From positions 1 through 53,445 of the forward strand of contig JAFZZW010000013.1 of the NCBI GenBank assembly GCA_017615615.1: a stretch of DNA of 53,445 nucleotides, read 5' to 3'. This document shows positions 24,761 through 34,386 of this stretch, in pieces. Source of the DNA: Bacteroidales bacterium. GTDB taxonomy: Bacteria > Bacteroidota > Bacteroidia > Bacteroidales > UBA932. A program made the position numbers and the translations under genes. The notes under the pieces are model-generated. The model saw only the letters and a program-made list of their open reading frames with translations. It searched no databases and was not told the DNA's origin. The first letter of the stretch is position 1; each line of letters opens with the position of its first letter.

Positions 24761-26494
24761 ATGAGCAAGGAATGTAAATGGACTGTACGAGAACCCGCCG
24801 ACCCGGCCAAGGTGGAGAAGCTATCCGCCGAGGTCGGCATTGACCGCGTACTCGCAGACCTCCTTGTCAAGCGTGGCGTAGAGACTTTCGAGCAGGCGCG
24901 CACCTTCTTCCGCCCCGCTCTCACCGACCTTCACGACCCGTTCCTCATGAAAGACATGGACGCCGCCGTGGAGCGTCTCCACAAAGCCATCACCACAGGC
25001 GAGAAGATCCTCGTCTACGGCGATTACGACGTTGACGGCACCACCGCCGTCGCCCTGGTCTTCTCCTTCATCCGCCGCTTCACAAGCTCCGTGGATTTCT
25101 ACATACCCGACCGTTACGACGAGGGCTACGGGGTCTCCTACAAAGGCATAGACTGGGCCTTCGAGGGCGGCTTCGGCCTCATCATCACGCTGGACTGCGG
25201 CATCAAGGCCATCGACAAGGCCGAATACGCCAAGTCAAAGGGCGTGGACATGATAATCTGCGACCATCACCTCCCGGAAGACACCATTCCCGCTGCGGTC
25301 GCAGTGCTGGACCCCAAGCGCGAAGACTGCAATTACCCCTTCGACGACCTTTCCGGATGCGGCGTCGGTTTCAAGCTCGTCCAGGCCTATTCCCAGCGCT
25401 ACGACGTTCCGTTCGACAGCATCGTCCCCCTGCTTGACCTCCTGGTCGTTAGCATAGCGTCGGACCTTGTGACCATGGTAGGCGAGAACCGCACCCTCGC
25501 GCACTTCGGCCTCCGCCAGCTCAACGAGAACCCCCACAAGGGCCTTCTCGCCATGATTTCCCTGTCCAACCTCGAGCCCGGGCACGTCACCATCGACGAC
25601 ATAGTCTTCAAGATCGGTCCCCGCATCAACGCCGCCGGCCGCATGGAGTCCGGCCGTCTCGCGGTGGAGCTCCTCACCGCCGTGGACGAGCAGCAGGCCA
25701 TGTTCATCGGGGAAAAGATCAACGAGAACACCAACGACCGCAAGAACATCGACCGCGAGGTCACCCGCGAGGCCCTGGAGATGGTGGAAAGCGGCAACTG
25801 TCTCGCCCGCGAGAACGCCACCGTCGTATACAACCCCCGCTGGAGCAAGGGCATAGTCGGCATCGTCGCCTCCCGCCTTGTGGAGGCATATTACAAGCCC
25901 ACGGTGGTCCTTACCAAGTCCAACGGGTTCGTCACCGGCTCCGCCCGCAGCATCGCCGGGTTCGACCTGTACGAGGCCATAGAAAGCTGCGCAGACCTCC
26001 TTGAGAACTTCGGCGGCCACGTCTATGCCGCAGGCTTAACCCTCAAGGAAGAGAACGTCGACGAGTTCGCCCGCCGCATCGACGGCTTCATCGCCGGCAA
26101 GATAACTGCGGAGATGCTCATTCCCGTAGTTGACATAGACGCCGCGCTCGACTTCTCCCAGATAACCCCCAAATTCTTCCGCATACTCAAGCAGTTCCAG
26201 CCTTTCGGCCCCGGCAACAACAACCCCGTATTCGTAACGGAAAACGTCTATGACGCCGGCGGCGGCCGCAAGGTGGGAGCCGGCGGCATGCACCTCAAGC
26301 TGGACCTCATCCAGGAGTCGCAGCCGTACCACCAGATACCCGCCATCGCGTTCAACATGGCCGACTACTACGACTACATCAAGTCGGGCAACCCGCTTGA
26401 CGTATGCTATTCAATCGTAGAGAATTATTACCGCGGCAGCAGCACCATCCAGCTGCGTGTTCGCGACCTCCGCGAGCGCGAGGAAATCATCTAG
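24761..26494 (+). CDS. recJ: Single-stranded-DNA-specific exonuclease RecJ
   Basis: RecJ degrades single-stranded DNA 5' to 3' in recombination and mismatch repair. The 577-residue product has the DHH phosphoesterase motifs: motif [12 protein letters not shown] (86-96), motif II in LDCGIKAID, and motif [10 protein letters not shown] with DHH at 168-170. The later DHHA1 domain carries [13 protein letters not shown] and [15 protein letters not shown] [13 protein letters not shown]. The C-terminal OB-like domain follows ([10 protein letters not shown]). The start is the ATG at 24761, 15 bp after a promoter element; an open frame 41 codons upstream crosses the lysS start and is not used. Its stop overlaps that of the convergent GH2 gene by 8 bp, which marks the edge of the PUL. 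Confidence 0.96.
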   Translation: MSKECKWTVREPADPAKVEKLSAEVGIDRVLADLLVKRGVETFEQARTFFRPALTDLHDPFLMKDMDAAVERLHKAITTGEKILVYGDYDVDGTTAVALVFSFIRRFTSSVDFYIPDRYDEGYGVSYKGIDWAFEGGFGLIITLDCGIKAIDKAEYAKSKGVDMIICDHHLPEDTIPAAVAVLDPKREDCNYPFDDLSGCGVGFKLVQAYSQRYDVPFDSIVPLLDLLVVSIASDLVTMVGENRTLAHFGLRQLNENPHKGLLAMISLSNLEPGHVTIDDIVFKIGPRINAAGRMESGRLAVELLTAVDEQQAMFIGEKINENTNDRKNIDREVTREALEMVESGNCLARENATVVYNPRWSKGIVGIVASRLVEAYYKPTVVLTKSNGFVTGSARSIAGFDLYEAIESCADLLENFGGHVYAAGLTLKEENVDEFARRIDGFIAGKITAEMLIPVVDIDAALDFSQITPKFFRILKQFQPFGPGNNNPVFVTENVYDAGGGRKVGAGGMHLKLDLIQESQPYHQIPAIAFNMADYYDYIKSGNPLDVCYSIVENYYRGSSTIQLRVRDLREREEII

Positions 26495-28256
26495 AGGCGT
26501 AGTATTCCTTTACTACACCAAATGCCTGTTTCCGGCGGCCCTGCTCGTCGACGAGACCCTTGCGGTTGAAGTCGTCCTGGATGCCGGGCAGCGGCCGTTT
26601 TGGGGATCGGAAGTCCTTGAGGCACCATGGGCAGATGCCGGACAGGCCGGGAATCTTCTCCATCATCCCTATATTCTTCCGGTACAGCAGTTCGAGATAC
26701 TCTTCGGTAAACAGCTCGGAGTCGCTGCCGTGATTGCCGTACAGCGCGCCGCCGCCGAATTCGCTGATTACGACCGGTTTGCCAGGAGGAACCGTCCAGA
26801 CGACGGAGTCGCAGTCGGCCGGCTTGCCGTCGTACCAGCCGATGTACTGGTTGAAGCTGACGAGGTCGGTCAGCCTGTTCAATTCATCGTCTATGACCGG
26901 ATGATAAAAGTCCGGTTTGTCCTTCTGGATCGCCGCGCTGACCAGCCTTGTAGGGTCGGTCTCCCTTGCCTTCGCAATCAGCCGTCCCAGGAAAGCGAGC
27001 CTTTCAGGGGTGCGGGGTGTCTCGTTGGCCACAGACCAGATTATGGTAGCTGCCCGGTTGGCGTCGCGGCCGATCATCTCAAGCAGCTGGTTTTCCGCAT
27101 TGGCGTAAGTCTCTTCCGACGACCAGTCTATGTTCCAGTAGCAGGGGATTTCCTCCCAAAGCATGAATCCCATTTCCTCTGCGAGCCGTACCATCTGCTC
27201 GCTGTGGGGGTAATGCGCAAGTCGCAGGAAATTGCATCCAAGGTCTTTGGCCGTTTCCAGCAGCGCCCTGGCGTCTTCCATGTTGCGGCAGCGGCCGGGG
27301 TTGACGCTTATAGTCTCGTCGTGCACGGCGACGCCCTTCAGGAATACCGGTTTGCCGTTCAGCAGAATCCTGTCTCCTTCGACCCGAATGGTGCGGAAAC
27401 CCACACGGTCGGTTATCCTGTCTTCGCCGCTGCTGATGGAAATGTCGTACAGGCGGGGATTCCCGGGAGACCACAGCTCAGCAGACACTTTGAATCTGAA
27501 ACTGGCCTTGCCGTCCTTGCAGGCGCAGGCCTTCTTATTGATTCCCAGCTCGGGAATTTCAACCGTAACGGGCTTTTTGCCGCCGTCAAGAAATACGTCG
27601 ATGGCAACCTCGCTGCCGTCGAACCGCAGGCGCCAGTCGCGGATATAGACCTCCGGGACGCTTATCAGAAGGACGTCCCTTGTAATGCCGCCGTAGTTCC
27701 ACCAGTCAAAGTTGACGGTGGGCACTTCCGACGCTCCGCGGGTGTTGTTCACCCACACCACAAGGCTGTTTTCCCCTTCTTTCAGCACGTCCGTCACATC
27801 GAAGCAGAAAGGTGTGAATCCACCTTTGTGGGTGCCCAGTATGGTGTTGTTGAGCCCTACCATGCACTTGTAGTTCACCGCACCGAAATAAAGGAACCAG
27901 CGCTTCCCGGCGACCGGATGGAAATCAACTTTGCGACGGTACCAGACGCTCCCCTCGTAATAATACAGTTTTTCCGCCTGGGAATTCCAGTCGCCGGGAA
28001 CCTGCAGCGTTGGTGAATGGTCGAAATCGTATTCGATAAGCGTGCTTTTGTCCTGATAGAAGTGACGGTCTGCGAAATACCGCTTGTGCTGCTTCTGCAG
28101 CTGCATCTGGTACTTGTATATCCCCGTATCCATCGGATCGATGATATAGTTCCACTGCCCGCCCAGGGAAATGCATTCTCGTCCGTAGGGACTGAGCGCC
28201 CTGGCGGGAAGAGCGGCCAGCAGAAGAGCGGCCAGCAGATACGGCAGCCTTTTCAT
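26487..28256 (-). CDS. Glycoside hydrolase family 2, beta-glucuronidase-like
   Basis: This 589-residue secreted enzyme (signal MKRLPYLLAALLLAALPARA) has the three GH2 modules: a jelly-roll sugar-binding domain (about 25-200), an Ig-like domain (about 203-295) and a TIM barrel (about 297-589). The acid/base is Glu412 in WSVANET and the nucleophile Glu499 in VVISEFGG. An NxK motif occurs at Asn564-Arg-Lys566 in DDFNRKG, aligned to the Asn-Lys pair that recognises the glucuronate carboxylate in E. coli GUS, which supports beta-glucuronidase rather than beta-galactosidase activity. Last gene of the SusCD transcription unit, 3 bp after the GH39-like gene. Probably periplasmic, removing terminal glucuronic acid from imported fragments. 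Confidence 0.87.
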   Translation of the reverse strand: MKRLPYLLAALLLAALPARALSPYGRECISLGGQWNYIIDPMDTGIYKYQMQLQKQHKRYFADRHFYQDKSTLIEYDFDHSPTLQVPGDWNSQAEKLYYYEGSVWYRRKVDFHPVAGKRWFLYFGAVNYKCMVGLNNTILGTHKGGFTPFCFDVTDVLKEGENSLVVWVNNTRGASEVPTVNFDWWNYGGITRDVLLISVPEVYIRDWRLRFDGSEVAIDVFLDGGKKPVTVEIPELGINKKACACKDGKASFRFKVSAELWSPGNPRLYDISISSGEDRITDRVGFRTIRVEGDRILLNGKPVFLKGVAVHDETISVNPGRCRNMEDARALLETAKDLGCNFLRLAHYPHSEQMVRLAEEMGFMLWEEIPCYWNIDWSSEETYANAENQLLEMIGRDANRAATIIWSVANETPRTPERLAFLGRLIAKARETDPTRLVSAAIQKDKPDFYHPVIDDELNRLTDLVSFNQYIGWYDGKPADCDSVVWTVPPGKPVVISEFGGGALYGNHGSDSELFTEEYLELLYRKNIGMMEKIPGLSGICPWCLKDFRSPKRPLPGIQDDFNRKGLVDEQGRRKQAFGVVKEYYASR

Positions 28257-28259
28257 ATT

Positions 28260-29681
28260 CTATAGCTCGATCAGTGCAATGGCGTTGTTCTTGAGTTCCA
28301 GCTTGAGGGTGCCGTCTTCGGAGGGGAACAAGGGTATCTCCGTGTAGATGTGCTCGTCGTCGGTGAGATGGCAGAACGCCTTCCCCAGGCGGGTTCCGGC
28401 AAGGGAAACGGTGATTTCTGCCAGGTTGCAGGCATTGTTGTCCCCGTCGTATCTGGTAAGCAGGAGCACCGTCCTGCCGCCGCCCACGGAAGCGACGGCA
28501 TATACATCGCCCGCGCCCTCTACTTTGCAGCTGCACTCGTTACCCTGGAGTTTGCTCCATGCATAGAATGCGTAATATACGGGCATGCGCCTGTAGAGCT
28601 GGTAATCGTAGAATCCACAGTAATTGCTGGCCGCGCGGAAGTCGTAGTACATCAGCATATCCACCGGAGCGTCCTGCATGGCGGACATCGTGGCAGCCAC
28701 GAAAGCGGCTCCTTTCATGGAACGCCGGTTCTCCCTGTTGTAGCGTTCGTTGGACGAGCCGTCGCCGCTTCTGAACCTGCGGTAGTTCCATTCGTTCAGG
28801 ATAAGCTCGGCATCGTCGTATCCGTACTCCTTCATCCATCCCCGTATAATATCGGCCTCCATGAGGTAAACTGACGGCTCGGCACCGTATTTATGCCATG
28901 AGATGAAGTCGATGGGAACCTTGTTGTCGCGCATGTACTCAAAGAACTGCGGGAAGTAGGTTTTGGTTCCCTGGATACGGCAGTAGGAAGGACCGCCGAT
29001 TTTCAGATCCGGGAAGCAGTTTTTCAGGTGCTTCGCGGCAACCGCATAGAACTTCTGGAATTCTTCGATGGGGCCGCCCCAGGTACGTGGATCGGTCTGC
29101 CACCGGCCGGAGGACTGGTCCAGGTCGGCCTCGTTCCAGATTTCCCAGTAGCGGATGTTGTAATGGAAACCGTCGGCCCACCCTTCGTTGTAATGGCGTA
29201 TGATGTGTTCGCAGATGCGCGCCCATTTTTTGTAGTCCTTGGGCGGGTAGATGTTGTACTTTGCCGCCTTCTGGTTCTCGATGGTCTGGCCCAGGCGATA
29301 GAAAGGTTCGCTGCCGGAATCGATCAGCGTCTTGATATACATGTCCGTCTCCCGGAAATCGTACGAGGCGGGACAGTCCGGATTCTTGTCGAAATCCGGG
29401 AAGATGTCGGAAACATCCACCAGACGCTCCCCGTAATAGCCTTCGCTGGCATCGTGGGTGCGGCTGTAGGGAATCTGGAGGATCCTGAAATCCTGCTGCT
29501 GCATTTCGTTGTCCCACGCCGGTCCGTTGTTGACCGCATTCATGGGTTTGATGGGGCCGACTGTAACCGACGGATCGACGGTTACAGTCACACGTACGGA
29601 TGTTATGTCCGGCTGGATCTCCTGTGCGGACAGCATGACGCAGACGCAGAGGATGGAAGACAATAGAAGAATCCTTTTCAT
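28260..29681 (-). CDS. GH39-like glycoside hydrolase
   Basis: This 473-residue secreted protein (signal MKRILLLSSILCVCVMLSAQ) has a clan GH-A TIM barrel resembling GH39, the family of beta-xylosidases, alpha-L-iduronidases and some arabinogalactan-active enzymes. The acid/base is predicted as Glu184 in YWEIWNEADL and the nucleophile as Glu297 in LILNEWNY. The substrate-contacting RILQIPYSRTHDA segment near residue 66 is typical. A C-terminal beta-sandwich (about 385-473) completes the GH39 plan. The ATG at 29681 overlaps the upstream stop (ATGA); an upstream TTG in the same frame is less likely. With the GH2 neighbour it suggests a substrate with uronic acid or arabinose/xylose units. Exact specificity is not decidable. 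Confidence 0.75.
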   Translation of the reverse strand: MKRILLLSSILCVCVMLSAQEIQPDITSVRVTVTVDPSVTVGPIKPMNAVNNGPAWDNEMQQQDFRILQIPYSRTHDASEGYYGERLVDVSDIFPDFDKNPDCPASYDFRETDMYIKTLIDSGSEPFYRLGQTIENQKAAKYNIYPPKDYKKWARICEHIIRHYNEGWADGFHYNIRYWEIWNEADLDQSSGRWQTDPRTWGGPIEEFQKFYAVAAKHLKNCFPDLKIGGPSYCRIQGTKTYFPQFFEYMRDNKVPIDFISWHKYGAEPSVYLMEADIIRGWMKEYGYDDAELILNEWNYRRFRSGDGSSNERYNRENRRSMKGAAFVAATMSAMQDAPVDMLMYYDFRAASNYCGFYDYQLYRRMPVYYAFYAWSKLQGNECSCKVEGAGDVYAVASVGGGRTVLLLTRYDGDNNACNLAEITVSLAGTRLGKAFCHLTDDEHIYTEIPLFPSEDGTLKLELKNNAIALIEL

Positions 29682-30946
29682 TGTACCCAATTGACGTTTC
29701 TGAGGTAAACCTGACGGCTGCCTTCATGTACCGAATTGAATGCCAGCTGGCTGCCGTCGGGGCGCCAGCGGGCGTGAAGGTCGCAGCGGGAATACTGCTC
29801 CTTATACTCGTCTGGCACGAAGAAGCGGCCGAGGGAAATCAGCGCCTCATCTTCGAGCCGCAGAAGCACCCAGCTGCGGTAACCGTCCTTGTTCCAATAG
29901 CCTTCGCTGCTGATGAACTTGCCGTCAGGTGAGAAGATGCAATGCCCGTCCCAGTCCATGATGCCGGGAGCGAGATGACGTACTTCCTCCTCTTTGCCGA
30001 CCGTAAAGACCGTGTGTACCCAGGTCTGGTTGCCGTTCCATCTGGCGGTGACCGCAAGTGTTTCGTTGTCTTTCCAGTTGAAATGGGAGCCTTTCCATCC
30101 GTCCGGGAAGCAGCGGCGAAGTTCCGTTCCGTCGGTGCGGATCGTGAACGACACTGTATCCCATCTGTACACGTACCCGCGTTCCGCGAGCTGTGCCTTG
30201 AAGTCCTGCACCGTGCGTGCAAGGAAGAAGACTCTGCCTGCATCCGGACTGATGATGGTATGGCAGAAATATGCCAGGCCGTCGTCGGATGTTATCCGGG
30301 GCATCAGGTCCTTTGCCGCGGCAACGGAAAGGATGAGCTTTTCTTCTCCTGTCTTGAGGTTGACGAGCCAGAGGCCGTCATCCTCGGGCCAGACTTTGTC
30401 AAGCTGGGGATCCTGCCCGTCACCGGCATATCCGTAGTCCGGGCGGCATACCCTGAGCCGTGCATAGTTGAGGCTCAATGCCCATTCCCCGGAAGGGTCC
30501 ACTGCGCTGACGGGCCTCGGCACGATTCGCTCCGCCCCGGTTTTCCAGTTCAGCAGGACCGTGACGAACCTGCCGTCACGGCAGTCGTTGAATGCGCACA
30601 GCCCGTCTTCCCATGGTATCCAGTGGAACATCGCCGCCTCCTGGAAATTCCAGCACGTAGTGCGGCTGATGGGGATATACCTGCAGCTGTCCGCCAGGTC
30701 CACCAGGGCGACGACTGCCGTGTCTGTCGCCTCGGCCAGCCTCCCTGTGAAGTCCGTTCCCAGCACGCAGACGTAGCGGCCGTCCGGACTCCAGGCGTTG
30801 ATGCCGAAGTAGTTGGCCAGCAGGTGGTCTCCCGGCTCCCGGGTGATGGCATACGGTTCCCCTACCTCCGGGAACGGAGGCAGGGTTTCCGTGCAGGCTG
30901 CGAGAGCCAGAACGATGATCTGGCAGTACAGATAAAGACGCTTCAT
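29678..30946 (-). CDS. Beta-propeller lipoprotein of unknown activity (TolB/PL22-like)
   Basis: This 422-residue lipoprotein (signal ending LALAAC, Cys18) consists of repeated beta-propeller blades with TolB-like motifs: NAWSPDGRYVCVLG, ISPDAGRVFFLA, FSPDGKFISSEG and RWRPDGSQLAFNS. The overall look, including HARWRPDGSQLAFNSVHEGSRQVYL near the end, resembles the propeller fold of PL22 oligogalacturonate lyases and related carbohydrate-active proteins, but I cannot identify a full catalytic set. It sits between the second EEP lipoprotein (1 bp gap) and the GH39-like gene (4 bp overlap), so it is part of the PUL. Possible roles are glycan binding or lyase activity. Confidence 0.65.
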   Translation of the reverse strand: MKRLYLYCQIIVLALAACTETLPPFPEVGEPYAITREPGDHLLANYFGINAWSPDGRYVCVLGTDFTGRLAEATDTAVVALVDLADSCRYIPISRTTCWNFQEAAMFHWIPWEDGLCAFNDCRDGRFVTVLLNWKTGAERIVPRPVSAVDPSGEWALSLNYARLRVCRPDYGYAGDGQDPQLDKVWPEDDGLWLVNLKTGEEKLILSVAAAKDLMPRITSDDGLAYFCHTIISPDAGRVFFLARTVQDFKAQLAERGYVYRWDTVSFTIRTDGTELRRCFPDGWKGSHFNWKDNETLAVTARWNGNQTWVHTVFTVGKEEEVRHLAPGIMDWDGHCIFSPDGKFISSEGYWNKDGYRSWVLLRLEDEALISLGRFFVPDEYKEQYSRCDLHARWRPDGSQLAFNSVHEGSRQVYLRNVNWVQ

Positions 30947-30947
30947 C

Positions 30948-33900
30948 TTAGTACAGGTCGGAGGTCATATAGCCTTGGTGTGAAGCTCCGCTGGCGTTGT
31001 AAGGCTCGGTAGCTCCGGGAACTACGCAGGTCTTCATGGGATTGCCGCCGAGCTGGCTCCAGTTGGCGCCGGGACCTGTAGTCCTCGGGCAGGTAATCTT
31101 GTAGAGGACTGCGCCCTCGTCATTGATGGACGTACAGGTAACGTAGATATTTCCGCTGTAGTCGATCGTAGGACTGGTCCTTGGCTGACTGGTTTCGAAC
31201 AGGAACTGCGAAATAAGCGAACCGTCCTGAGGCGAGAGCTTGAGCAGGCGCCGCTTGCCGCTGTCGGTAACATAGACGTATCCCAGATTGTCGATGGCGG
31301 GAACGCCGCAGTTGCCGTTGCCGGTGTCGCGGGACCATGCCAGCGAGCCGTCGGAAGCGTTGAGCTTGAAGATCTTGTCGGCGGCACGTACATAGGCGTT
31401 GCCGGCGTCGTCAAGCACACAGCCGAGGCCGAAGTTGTTGGCTGCAGCCTCCACTTCCACCTTCCAGATGAGTGTAGGTGCAGAGTTGTAAACGTAACTG
31501 TTCAGGTTGTAACGGGCGACTATTATATTCGAGTTGTCGGTCGTAGCGCAGACGTACACGCTTCCGTCCACGGTGGAAATCGCAGGCTGGAAGCCCTTTG
31601 TGAGGTAGCCGTAGCCGTCGGTATGGGTCATGCCCAGGAGATTGTAGCCGCGGCCGGTGTCGCTGTTCGCCGAAGTCTTCCATAAGCCTGTCGTATTGTC
31701 GATGACGCCGACCTTGAAGCCGCCGGAAGTCTCTGAGCCGGCCGCCGTACCGGAGCTGGCGCCGCCGCGTGCGGAACCGAATACCAGCTTGCCGTCAGCG
31801 CTTATAGCCATACCGCCGTAAGAACCCTTGTCGCACCCAAGCGTCTGGTAGAGGCTGCCGTCGCTGCGGTTCAGTATGACCATATTCGAGTCGAACAGGT
31901 CTCCGTCGACATTACGGGTTATTACGCTCACGTAGCTGCCGAAGATGGCCGGAATATGGGCGCGATAGGTAGAATTCTCACCTGTCGCAACATACCACTT
32001 CTGCGTCATGTTGGGCCTGATGCAGAACAGACCGCCGTTGCCGCTGGCATTGGTGGAATACTGCACGGGGATGTAGACATTGCCCTCCACGTCGATGGAC
32101 GGGGTGCATGTCTGGCAGTTCTTGCTGCCGCTGATGGCAGCGCCGTACTGTCCGATGTCGAAGCTGCCCTGCTGCGTACCAGAGGCATTGAAAGCTACGA
32201 GATGATAGCCGGAGGAAGATACGTAAATCCGGTCGCCGCCGCGGGCCACTGCCGGGGAAGTCCAGTAGGCGGTGGCATCTGTTGAAGAATCATACACACG
32301 GCTCCACGCTTCGGTGAGCTTATGGTCATCGTTACTTTCAATCGCTATAAGCTTGGTTGCGGTCGCGCGTTGGCCGTTGTTGTCCGTGACGATCAGGCGC
32401 ACCTCCGCCTGGTCCTTGACCGACCGGAAAGTAGCCTTAGGATTCCGCTCGTTGGAACGCATACCGTCTATGTCCCATTCCCAGTAGGCGATACCGGCCG
32501 GAGAGTATGAACGGTCCGTGAATGTAACCTCTTCGTCAATCTGAGGATCCGCCGGCAGGTCGAAATCGACCGTCGGTACAGAGGCGCTGCTGCCGAGATT
32601 CGGATCGAAGACTGCGAATATCGGGTAGTGGTCGGAAATGTACATGTCGTTCCACTTGCGGTTGTCGGTACGGAACATGTAGCAGTCGCCGATACCTTTA
32701 TAGTAGATATGGTCAATCAGCTTGCTTTGTGTTCCCCACCAGTGGTAGGTACCGTAATAATCGGTTATCTGAGCCGTATGACGTGCATTGGAATAAGCGG
32801 CCTCGATGGGATCCAGCCAAGAGTCGCCTTCCACCAGGTTCCAGTCAGCGGTCATGATTACCGGAAGATTACCGGTATTCTTGCTGTTTACCGTACTCAT
32901 GATGAGGGCGATTTCTTTGGGACGCGAGTCGTACAGGCTAAGATGCGTGTTCAGGAAGAAGAACTGCTTGTTCGTAGGCTTGTAAGTCATGATAGCCCAG
33001 GTGGATGTCTGGGGCACATGGTCTGTCATCTCCGAGTAATAACTGTTGGCAGTATTGGGCGAGTCGGAATGCCAGAAAGTACCGGAACTGTTAAGGGTAA
33101 TGAGGTCGGTACGATAAAGGATTGTGGATGATTCCTCTCCGGCCTGAGTACCCGGTACCAGGCCCCAGTAACTGTCGTCTGCGAGAATATCCTTGCCTTG
33201 CTTGCGGCCCAGTCCGTAGTGGTTGTATCCGCTGCAGTTGTTCTTGATGTCCTTCACCTGCTCTTTCTCCGCCTCCTGCAGGCCGATTATCGCCGGACGG
33301 TAGTAATTGACCATGGCGTAGTAGGCGCTCCTGCGGTTGGTCCAGTCGCGCTCGTCGGTGTCGGGATTGGTGGATTTATCACGGGCCGATGCGAAACGCA
33401 CGTTGGATGACATCACAAGCAAACCGTCAGGGATGGTATCCGGCTCGGGTGTATAGGTCTTGGTAGTAAGAGGATATACCTTTCCCGCCTGGGCCGTGAA
33501 TGAGCTCGAGGTGGAGAAAGTCATCTGAGTGCCGTCGGTGGCATGTATAGTGAAACGCATGCCGCTTGCATAAGTCTGGGCGGGAATCAGAAGGAACATA
33601 CTGCTCCCGAAGGTCTTGCCCTCTCCGTAGGCGTAAACGCACACGCGCGAGGTGGCGCCGCTCCTCGGTGTAAGGCCGCTGAAATCGGTGTTGAAGGGGC
33701 CGCTGACCTTCTCCGTGCCAAGACTTTCGAACAACACTGAGGATATTTTTGCATCATAGCTCCCTGGAATGGTCAGTTTGACGACGCTCATCACGGGGGA
33801 GAAGCTGAGCAATGCCGAGCTTCCCGAGCCTATCATGACAAAAGCCGATTCGTCATAACTTGTCGGAGACATGTACTGAGTGGCAGGGAGCGTAATAATC

Positions 33901-34232
33901 GCGCTTCCGCTATTGTACGATGAGACTGCGGCTGCAGGATACGCATAATAATAAGGGCTGTTGATCACTCCCTGGATGGTAAAGGTGGCCTTGTTGGTCC
34001 CCACATATTCGGAACCGTCATCGAGGGTAACCGAGGGACAGCCGTTTACTGAAATGACATCCCCTGCCGACCAGTAATTCGGATAGGAGGAGCCGGCCTT
34101 TTCTCCAAGCTGGGTTTTGGTTTCACTTATCTGTGCCTCAAAAACGGTGCTGGCCATTTCCGGGCTGAACTCCCTGGTGCATGAAAGCACAAGGCAGGGA
34201 AGCATAAGGACTAGGATATAGATCTTTTTCAT
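30948..34232 (-). CDS. Fimbrillin-like / EEP phosphodiesterase / PKD / PQQ-propeller surface lipoprotein
   Basis: This 1094-residue lipoprotein (LVLSC, Cys18) has four parts. Residues about 25-265 form a fimbrillin-like N-terminal module (ISETKTQLG, YWSAGDVISVNG, FLLIPAQTY). Residues about 268-545 are an endonuclease/exonuclease/phosphatase (EEP) domain with metal and catalytic residues Glu320 (GLQEAE), His430 (NTHLSL), Asp463-x-Asn465 (ADWN) and Asp534-His535 (SDHYP). Residues about 553-630 are a PKD domain. From about 640 a PQQ-like beta propeller runs to the C terminus, closing with NWSQLGGNPMKT. It is a paralogue of the product at 34387 with an added N-terminal module. The start is set at the ATG directly before the signal peptide; ATG 34244 is an alternative. 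Confidence 0.85.
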   Translation of the reverse strand: MKKIYILVLMLPCLVLSCTREFSPEMASTVFEAQISETKTQLGEKAGSSYPNYWSAGDVISVNGCPSVTLDDGSEYVGTNKATFTIQGVINSPYYYAYPAAAVSSYNSGSAIITLPATQYMSPTSYDESAFVMIGSGSSALLSFSPVMSVVKLTIPGSYDAKISSVLFESLGTEKVSGPFNTDFSGLTPRSGATSRVCVYAYGEGKTFGSSMFLLIPAQTYASGMRFTIHATDGTQMTFSTSSSFTAQAGKVYPLTTKTYTPEPDTIPDGLLVMSSNVRFASARDKSTNPDTDERDWTNRRSAYYAMVNYYRPAIIGLQEAEKEQVKDIKNNCSGYNHYGLGRKQGKDILADDSYWGLVPGTQAGEESSTILYRTDLITLNSSGTFWHSDSPNTANSYYSEMTDHVPQTSTWAIMTYKPTNKQFFFLNTHLSLYDSRPKEIALIMSTVNSKNTGNLPVIMTADWNLVEGDSWLDPIEAAYSNARHTAQITDYYGTYHWWGTQSKLIDHIYYKGIGDCYMFRTDNRKWNDMYISDHYPIFAVFDPNLGSSASVPTVDFDLPADPQIDEEVTFTDRSYSPAGIAYWEWDIDGMRSNERNPKATFRSVKDQAEVRLIVTDNNGQRATATKLIAIESNDDHKLTEAWSRVYDSSTDATAYWTSPAVARGGDRIYVSSSGYHLVAFNASGTQQGSFDIGQYGAAISGSKNCQTCTPSIDVEGNVYIPVQYSTNASGNGGLFCIRPNMTQKWYVATGENSTYRAHIPAIFGSYVSVITRNVDGDLFDSNMVILNRSDGSLYQTLGCDKGSYGGMAISADGKLVFGSARGGASSGTAAGSETSGGFKVGVIDNTTGLWKTSANSDTGRGYNLLGMTHTDGYGYLTKGFQPAISTVDGSVYVCATTDNSNIIVARYNLNSYVYNSAPTLIWKVEVEAAANNFGLGCVLDDAGNAYVRAADKIFKLNASDGSLAWSRDTGNGNCGVPAIDNLGYVYVTDSGKRRLLKLSPQDGSLISQFLFETSQPRTSPTIDYSGNIYVTCTSINDEGAVLYKITCPRTTGPGANWSQLGGNPMKTCVVPGATEPYNASGASHQGYMTSDLY

Positions 34233-34246
34233 GACTACATTCATTT

Positions 34247-34381
34247 TTAGTTCCAATCCAGACCGCTCAGGTCGTCACTTTCTTCCAGAGGAGTCAAAGC
34301 ATCGGTGCTGGCGCACAGGGGTTTGCTGATTCTGAAAACCGGAATCAGGTTGGTGAGAGGGGTTATATAATCTTTTTTCAT
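34247..34381 (-). CDS. 44-residue small protein between the paired EEP lipoproteins
   Basis: An ATG at 34381 opens a 44-codon frame ending at TAA 34247, starting MKKDYITPLTNLIPV and ending ESDDLSGLDWN, with PLCAS in the middle. It begins 5 bp after the stop of the upstream EEP gene and ends 2 or 14 bp before the next start, so it fills the gap exactly and is cotranscribed. Short Bacteroidota peptides with an MKKxYIxP start, a Cys-Ser centre and an acidic Trp-containing end are common next to surface-protein genes; their function is unknown. There is no convincing signal peptide or TM segment. The assignment rests on spacing, composition and resemblance to that loose pattern. Confidence 0.6.
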   Translation of the reverse strand: MKKDYITPLTNLIPVFRISKPLCASTDALTPLEESDDLSGLDWN

Positions 34382-34386
34382 AATCA

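Noticed and set aside
26457..28016. 519-codon plus-strand open frame opposite the GH2 gene
   Set aside because: Antisense shadow; no start context and no recognisable domains, while the minus strand holds full GH2 catalytic motifs.
28260..29681. Alpha-L-iduronidase and a glycosaminoglycan PUL
   Set aside because: GH39 plus a beta-glucuronidase would fit, but no sulfatase, heparinase or chondroitinase gene is present, so a GAG substrate is not favoured.
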